Source: Alphaproteobacteria bacterium | GTDB taxonomy: Bacteria > Pseudomonadota > Alphaproteobacteria > SMXP01 | Assembly: GCA_004356335.1 (NCBI GenBank) | Contig: SMXP01000146.1 | Coordinates: 1 to 18,389, forward strand | DNA length: 18,389 bases | Direction: 5' to 3' | In this document: piece after piece, positions 14,278 to 18,389 of the stretch | How the letters are laid out: every line of letters starts with the position of its first letter | Position numbering within the stretch: the first letter of the stretch is position 1 | Program-made: the position numbers and the translations under genes | Notes under the pieces: generated by a model | Told to the model about the DNA's origin: nothing | Seen by the model: only the letters and a program-made list of their open reading frames with translations | The model's database searches: none

Positions 14278-15689
14278 AGCGCTTCATCGAAAACAGGTTC
14301 GAGAGTTGGTGCGCTGGAGTCTGGTTGTGACATAAGGACACGGGTCATCAGCCGCGGCGACCAAAAAGAATAACGTGAATCCATCAAGTGCATTACCCGA
14401 TAAAATTGATATATGACCGCCGGGTCGGAGGACGAAAGGATACGATCGCGATACCATTGCATCAACGGCAAAAACAGCGATCGTTTACCAGTTGTCGCTG
14501 GGTATTTGAAGTTCTCTCCGGCCGACAATTCCCAAGGTTCGTCGATGATTTTGGCCGCGCCCTTGAAATATCTCCGCGCTAACCCCGTCAGACTTGCCCG
14601 ACGCTCTGCGGCGCAAGACAGTTCCTTATGCAAAAGTGCCGCTTCAAGTGCACAGCCGGTTATACCCTGTCCAAAGGCGGGATTCAGACTGCACATGGCA
14701 TCGCCAATAGCGATGATATGATCGGGTAGTCTAGACATGCGCTCGAAATGGCGACGCATGCTTGCCGGGAAATGGTAACGTCTTATGGGTTCGACAGGCT
14801 TTAACGGCCGGATCATCTCGTAAATTTGCGGAATAGGTAACCCGGCGGCGTATTCCTTAAAGCCATTTTCGTCCGTAGGCGGATGATCTCCATGATAGCC
14901 GGCCAGCGTCACTTGCCAACGATCATCTTCAACGGCAATGGCAACACCGCCGCGTAGCTCGTTAGGCGGATCCGGATGACACGCGGTCATAGCGGCGCCA
15001 GTGTGAGGTTCCGTGCCCCTATGGAAGAACGTTGTGCTATAGGCAAGATCGATTCCAACCAGGGTCTCTTTTGGCGCACCATAGCCTTTTTTCTCGAGCC
15101 ATTTGGGCAATAGCGAACCGCGTCCCGTGGCATCCACGATAAAGTCTGCGTGGTGCGCTGTTTTGCCTTCGAATTTATCTATCAGCAACACGCCGTCAAC
15201 CATGTTGCTCTGAGGGGTGAAGCAGTAATCGCAAACCCGGTGCCCATAGGCCATGCGGATATTGGCAATCCGTGCGACGCGTCGTCGGATGACGGTTTCG
15301 AGCAGAGGCCTCGACTGAAGAAACACCACCAATCCGCTGTCAAAACGCGGAAACCATCGGCTATTCAAATACCAACGAATATCGCGGCCGAAATCGGCTT
15401 TAATCGCTCCTCTCTTGACCAATTCTCGGTCTATTCCGGGAAACAGGCGCGACAGAACGGCCTCGCCGCCACTTAAAAGAATGTGTAGATGGTGTCCTTG
15501 CGGCACGCTCTTTCGCGGCTTGAAAGGCGCCTCCATGCTTTCTTCGGGCGGATCCTTTTCGAAAACCACAACGTCGTCGAAGAAGTCGGACAGCACACGC
15601 GCCGCCAGCAGACCGCCGATGCTGCCGCCGACCACAATGGCGCGCCGACCAAGATTTGGATGCTTCATTCGGCTGTTATTTGATGTCAT
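14259..15689 (-). CDS. FAD-dependent monooxygenase/oxidoreductase-like protein
   Basis: This 476-aa flavoprotein belongs to the p-hydroxybenzoate hydroxylase / geranylgeranyl reductase-type fold. It has the N-terminal FAD motif AIVVGGSIGGLLAARVLSDF (17-36), VVFEKD for the ribose, the subfamily block SVPQGHHLHILLSGGEAVL (61-79), an Arg-containing SRPLLETVIRRR, VDATGRGS, and the second FAD site HIIAIGDAMCSLNPAFGQGI. There is no tryptophan-halogenase WxWxIP motif. Start ATG 15689 has AAGGGG about ten bases upstream; the frame extends 38 codons further but into the promoter region. The C-terminal EALERFRT and stop come from repeat R5. It is divergent from the ADH gene, sharing a 154-bp region with a CtrA box, and lies in the same direction as the methyltransferase. 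The substrate is unknown; a lipid or isoprenoid is only a guess. Confidence 0.85.
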   Translation of the reverse strand: MTSNNSRMKHPNLGRRAIVVGGSIGGLLAARVLSDFFDDVVVFEKDPPEESMEAPFKPRKSVPQGHHLHILLSGGEAVLSRLFPGIDRELVKRGAIKADFGRDIRWYLNSRWFPRFDSGLVVFLQSRPLLETVIRRRVARIANIRMAYGHRVCDYCFTPQSNMVDGVLLIDKFEGKTAHHADFIVDATGRGSLLPKWLEKKGYGAPKETLVGIDLAYSTTFFHRGTEPHTGAAMTACHPDPPNELRGGVAIAVEDDRWQVTLAGYHGDHPPTDENGFKEYAAGLPIPQIYEMIRPLKPVEPIRRYHFPASMRRHFERMSRLPDHIIAIGDAMCSLNPAFGQGITGCALEAALLHKELSCAAERRASLTGLARRYFKGAAKIIDEPWELSAGENFKYPATTGKRSLFLPLMQWYRDRILSSSDPAVIYQFYRVMHLMDSRYSFWSPRLMTRVLMSQPDSSAPTLEPVFDEALERFRT

Positions 15690-15796
15690 GACTGCAGGGC
15701 CCCTTTTGGCCGGCTTTGTCGTCCTGATCACCAGACTGCCGGCATCTGCAATGGGCCCTATGATAGGGGTAGGATAGAGCGCCCGCCAGAGTATGG

Positions 15797-15812
15797 TTAA
15801 CAAATAGTTAAC
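15797..15812. promoter_or_regulatory. Exact CtrA-type box in the FAD/ADH divergent region
   Basis: TTAA-CAAATAG-TTAAC fits TTAA-N7-TTAAC exactly. The right half-site overlaps the candidate -35 element (15808-15813) of the alcohol dehydrogenase promoter, the position CtrA often takes. It could also affect the divergent FAD gene. Confidence 0.55.
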
Positions 15813-15837
15813 AATCGCCGGTCATCCCCTATATATA
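15808..15837 (+). promoter_or_regulatory. Candidate promoter giving a leaderless ADH mRNA
   Basis: The -35-like TTAACA (15808-15813) is separated by 18 bp from the -10-like TATATA (15832-15837). Only six bases follow before ATG 15844, so a normal start site would fall at or next to the start codon. No Shine-Dalgarno sequence precedes the ATG, which agrees with a leaderless transcript. Confidence 0.5.
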
Positions 15838-15843
15838 GGCCTC

Positions 15844-16830
15844 ATGAAGGCGATGATGTTCGATGGTCCGGGGCGCGCCTTAATTCTGAACGACGTGTCC
15901 AAGCCCATGCCCGGTGCCGGACAAGTTTTGGTTCGCGTGCGCGCGTGTGGTGTGTGCCGCACGGATTTGCATGTGGTTGATGGAGATTTGAGCGGCGCCA
16001 AGCCACATGTCATTCCGGGTCACGAAATTGTCGGAACCATCGAAATCTTGGGCCAGGGCGTGGACGGATTTGCATTTGGCGACCGCGTCGGCATTGCTTG
16101 GCTGGGTTATACCTGCGGTCAATGCGTCTATTGCAAGAGCGGTCGCGAAAATTTGTGCGACCGGGCACGCTTCACCGGCTACCAGCTTGATGGGGGCTAT
16201 GCCGAATATACTTTGGTCGATGCGCGCTATTGCTTTCACATTCATGGGGATTATTCCGATGCCCATGCCGCCCCCTTGCTCTGTGCCGGCCTTATCGGGT
16301 ATCGGTCATTGCGTATGACGGGCGACGGCAAGCGCTTGGGCATTTATGGTTTCGGTGCGGCCGGTCACATCGTGGCTCAAATTGCGCGCCATGAAGGACG
16401 CGATGTTTATGCCTTTACGCGGCCCGGAGATATTTCGGCTCAGGAATTTGCACGTAGCGTGGGCGTGGTTTGGGCCGGTGGATCCGATCAGGCGGCGCCG
16501 CAAGAGCTCGATGCCGCGATCATATTTGCACCGGTCGGCGCCTTGCTTCCGACAGCGTTACGCGCCGTGCGCAAGGGCGGCATCGTGGTGTGCGGCGGCA
16601 TCCACATGAGCGACATACCGAGCTTTCCCTATGACCTACTTTGGGGCGAGCGGACGGTGACGTCGGTTGCTAACCTAACGCGCAAAGATGCCGAAGAATT
16701 CTTGGCCCTGGCACCCAAAGTGCCCGTGCGAACCAACATAGAAACCTACCCCTTGGAACAGGCCAACCAAGCATTGTCGGATTTGCGCGACGGCCGCTTA
16801 CAGGGCGCTGCGGTGCTCATCCCAAGCTAG
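15844..16830 (+). CDS. Zinc-dependent alcohol dehydrogenase (MDR family)
   Basis: This 328-aa medium-chain dehydrogenase/reductase interconverts an alcohol and aldehyde with NAD(P). Catalytic zinc ligands C38 (CGVCRTDLH), H60-E61 (PGHEIVG) and C147 (PLLCAG) are present. The structural zinc site C91-x2-C94-x2-C97-x7-C105 (CGQCVYCKSGRENLC) is complete. The coenzyme loop GFGAAG is in LGIYGFGAAGHIVAQIA. The RFTGYQLDGGYAEY block points to the bacterial AdhA/AdhP-like zinc-binding ADH group. The ATG at 15844 gives the canonical N-terminus and has a -10 element almost adjacent, implying leaderless translation. It ends 32 bp before the queC start but is unlikely to share function with it. The substrate is unknown; an aldehyde linked to the divergent FAD enzyme is possible. 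Confidence 0.92.
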   Translation: MKAMMFDGPGRALILNDVSKPMPGAGQVLVRVRACGVCRTDLHVVDGDLSGAKPHVIPGHEIVGTIEILGQGVDGFAFGDRVGIAWLGYTCGQCVYCKSGRENLCDRARFTGYQLDGGYAEYTLVDARYCFHIHGDYSDAHAAPLLCAGLIGYRSLRMTGDGKRLGIYGFGAAGHIVAQIARHEGRDVYAFTRPGDISAQEFARSVGVVWAGGSDQAAPQELDAAIIFAPVGALLPTALRAVRKGGIVVCGGIHMSDIPSFPYDLLWGERTVTSVANLTRKDAEEFLALAPKVPVRTNIETYPLEQANQALSDLRDGRLQGAAVLIPS

Positions 16831-16862
16831 CGTTGCGGCTGAGGGGTGTTCTTTGTCACGCC

Positions 16863-17597
16863 ATGGAAAAAACGGATCGAATAGTCATGGCAATGTTTGC
16901 CGATCAAACAGCCCTCGTCCTTTTTTCCGGCGGGCAAGATTCAACGGTGTGTCTCGCCTGGGCGCTGGAGCGTTTCGGCCATGTGGAGACCATTGGTTTC
17001 AGCTATGGTCAGCGCCACCATGTGGAACTCGATTGCCGGCAAGAGGTCCTTCGGAAATTCCGCACGCAGTTTCCTCAATGGGCCGAGCGGCTGGGCGAGG
17101 ACCGGGTGATCGATGCCGGCGTGCTCAAAGAGCTGGGCGACACCGCGCTGACCAGTGACGCCGAGATCAAAATGACCGAAGCTGGGTTGCCCAACACATT
17201 CGTCCCGGGGCGGAATATCTTGTTTTTGACCCTCGCCGGCGCGCTCGCCTACCGGCGCGGCATTCGTCATCTTGTGGCCGGCATGTGCCAGACCGACGAT
17301 GCCGGTTATCCCGATTGCCGCGATGAAACGATCAAGGCGACACAACTTGCCCTCCAATTGGGTCTGGATACCCGCCTCGATGTGCATACGCCGCTCATGT
17401 GGACCGACAAAAAAGCGACCTGGCAACTGGCCCATAAATTGGCCGGCGACGAGTTGGTGGAACTCATTATCGAACACACCCACACATGTTATAAAGGCGA
17501 TCGATCGCAGCGCCACGAATGGGGTTACGGCTGTGGTGCCTGCCCGGCCTGCGAATTGCGCGCCAAGGGCTACGAAGCATACAGACTGAGCCTATGA
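16863..17597 (+). CDS. queC: 7-cyano-7-deazaguanine (preQ0) synthase QueC
   Basis: QueC converts 7-carboxy-7-deazaguanine plus ammonia and ATP to preQ0, the nitrile precursor of queuosine in tRNA. The 244-aa protein has the ATP-pyrophosphatase PP-loop SGGQDS at 22-27, FSYGQRHHVEL, FVPGRNILFL, and a zinc site of four cysteines (C209, C224, C227, C230) in CYKGDR...GYGCGACPACELRAKGY. All are intact. The start is uncertain: ATG 16863 has AGGGG sixteen bases upstream; ATG 16887 or 16893 would also leave the PP-loop intact. The TTG at 16833 overextends the N-terminus. Its stop overlaps the queE start (ATGA at 17594-17597), so the pair is co-translated. No preQ1 riboswitch-like element was seen in the short upstream gap. 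Confidence 0.96.
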   Translation: MEKTDRIVMAMFADQTALVLFSGGQDSTVCLAWALERFGHVETIGFSYGQRHHVELDCRQEVLRKFRTQFPQWAERLGEDRVIDAGVLKELGDTALTSDAEIKMTEAGLPNTFVPGRNILFLTLAGALAYRRGIRHLVAGMCQTDDAGYPDCRDETIKATQLALQLGLDTRLDVHTPLMWTDKKATWQLAHKLAGDELVELIIEHTHTCYKGDRSQRHEWGYGCGACPACELRAKGYEAYRLSL

Positions 17598-18229
17598 CCT
17601 ATTCCGTCAAAGAAATCTATTACACGCTTCAGGGCGAAGGGGCGCGGACGGGCAGGGCGGCGGTGCTGTGCCGGTTCACCGGTTGCAATTTGTGGACGGG
17701 GCTCGAGACCGACCGGGCTGATGCCATTTGCGATTTTTGCGATACCGACTTTGTCGGCACCGACGGCGAGAATGGCGGTAAGTTCGAAGCAGCCGATGAC
17801 CTGGCGGATGTGGTGGCGGCCGCTTGGCCCAGCCACGCCGCCGCTGTGCCCTATGTGGTGTGTACCGGCGGCGAACCTTTGTTGCAGTTGAACGGCGACC
17901 TCATCGACGCATTGCACGCGCGCGGATTTGAGGTGGCGATTGAAACGAACGGTACCATTAAAGCGCCCGACGACTTAGATTGGATTTGTGTCAGTCCCAA
18001 AAAGGCCGCCCCCTTGGTGCAGCAAGAGGGCGACGAACTCAAACTCATTTATCCCCAGCCGGATTTTCCGCCCGACCAATTTGACCGGCTGAACTTTGAC
18101 CACTTCCTCTTGCAGCCCATGGACGGGTCCGCGTTGAAGGAAAACACCATTGAGGCCGTGCGCTATTGCCTCGACCACCCGAAATGGCAACTCAGTCTAC
18201 AAACCCACAAGATCCTGGGGCTTCGTTAA
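17594..18229 (+). CDS. queE: 7-carboxy-7-deazaguanine synthase QueE
   Basis: This radical SAM enzyme contracts 6-carboxytetrahydropterin to 7-carboxy-7-deazaguanine, the step before QueC. The 211-aa protein starts MTYSVKEIYYTLQGEGARTG. The 4Fe-4S cysteines are C31, C46 and C49, giving CX14CX2C instead of the common CX3CX2C. This is the known Burkholderia-type QueE variant (GCNLWTG...CDFCDTDFVGTDG). VVCTGGEPLLQ is the SAM-binding GGE, and IETNGTIKAP, VSPKK and LQPMDG follow. The start ATG 17594 overlaps the queC stop. A longer frame from 17519 runs antisense to nothing but inside queC and is rejected. QueD and the GTP cyclohydrolase are not in the window. Confidence 0.96.
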   Translation: MTYSVKEIYYTLQGEGARTGRAAVLCRFTGCNLWTGLETDRADAICDFCDTDFVGTDGENGGKFEAADDLADVVAAAWPSHAAAVPYVVCTGGEPLLQLNGDLIDALHARGFEVAIETNGTIKAPDDLDWICVSPKKAAPLVQQEGDELKLIYPQPDFPPDQFDRLNFDHFLLQPMDGSALKENTIEAVRYCLDHPKWQLSLQTHKILGLR

Positions 18230-18388
18230 GGCGAGCGCGCACACACACGGAGCCCGACCCGCCGAATAAAACCGACTGTAACCGACCACATGGTGCGGCA
18301 CCTCCTGATCGTGCGTGGCCTTATTCGTCATGAGAGAGGTGATGGCGGTCTCGGCAACCAAGACATTCGGGCCCGGTGCCTCAACGAT
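18197..18388 (-). CDS. Possible 3' part of a minus-strand protein at the right edge
   Basis: A frame enters from the right edge and runs 63 codons to a TAG at 18197-18199, overlapping the end of queE by 33 bp on the opposite strand. It contains NVLVAETAITSLMTNKATHD and a HHVVGYSRFYSAG-like stretch. The first codon positions are rich in G, as in coding DNA. No family is recognised, and the overlap with queE argues against it. Sequence beyond the window would settle it. Confidence 0.22.
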   Translation of the reverse strand: MVEAPGPNVLVAETAITSLMTNKATHDQEVPHHVVGYSRFYSAGRAPCVCALALTKPQDLVGL

Positions 18389-18389
18389 T

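Noticed and set aside
18259..18389. Plus-strand frames after queE reaching the right edge
   Set aside because: No ribosome site and no recognisable start of queD or another queuosine gene.

Overview
The window looks like an alphaproteobacterial chromosome segment, moderately GC-rich, from an organism I cannot place further. Three signals support this. RIME-like palindromic intergenic elements carry the AAAAGTGG..ACC.GGTTTTC core familiar from Rhizobiales and relatives. There are exact CtrA-type boxes (TTAA-N7-TTAAC). The sensor kinase has an H-box segment (MSHELRTPLNAIIGFSEMI) typical of alphaproteobacterial kinases. No rRNA, tRNA, CRISPR array, transposase or phage gene was seen.

Layout. 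1-131: tail of an unidentified protein. 223-1284 (+): tartrate/D-malate dehydrogenase-type enzyme, convergent with a gamma-carbonic-anhydrase-like protein (1294-1884, -). 1987-6792 (+): a catabolic-looking block of an ALDH7-type aldehyde dehydrogenase, an MFS transporter overlapping an SDR oxidoreductase, and an amidohydrolase_2 protein that lacks its usual metal ligands. 6913-8115 (-): class III CoA-transferase with a 24-bp perfect palindrome upstream. 8608-10446 (+): three genes of unknown role, namely a basic 86-aa orphan, a bicupin and an NTF2/SnoaL-like protein. 10675-15689: a signalling-looking region with a six-TM histidine kinase (+), a convergent PilZ-methyltransferase fusion (-) and an FAD monooxygenase-like protein (-). 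15844-16830 (+): zinc alcohol dehydrogenase with a probable leaderless promoter overlapped by a CtrA box. 16863-18229 (+): queC-queE, two enzymes of the 7-deazaguanine (queuosine precursor) pathway.

Five composite palindromic repeat loci (about 3503-3633, 5837-5908, 6791-6914, 13783-13882, 14176-14277) punctuate the window. Nearly all of them touch a gene end: they supply stop codons, part of a C-terminus, a possible start codon or part of a ribosome-binding site. Stem sequences covary between copies, and some copies hold a nested hairpin of about 22 bp, so these are mosaic elements with conserved structure.

The strongest candidate for an undescribed system is the kinase / PilZ-methyltransferase / FAD-oxidoreductase / ADH region. 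The pairing of a six-TM kinase with a methyltransferase of the type annotated for 3-hydroxy fatty acid methyl ester synthesis recalls Ralstonia PhcS/PhcB quorum sensing. Here a PilZ domain is added and CtrA-like boxes lie in the flanking intergenic regions. That is inference from motifs and order, not proof.
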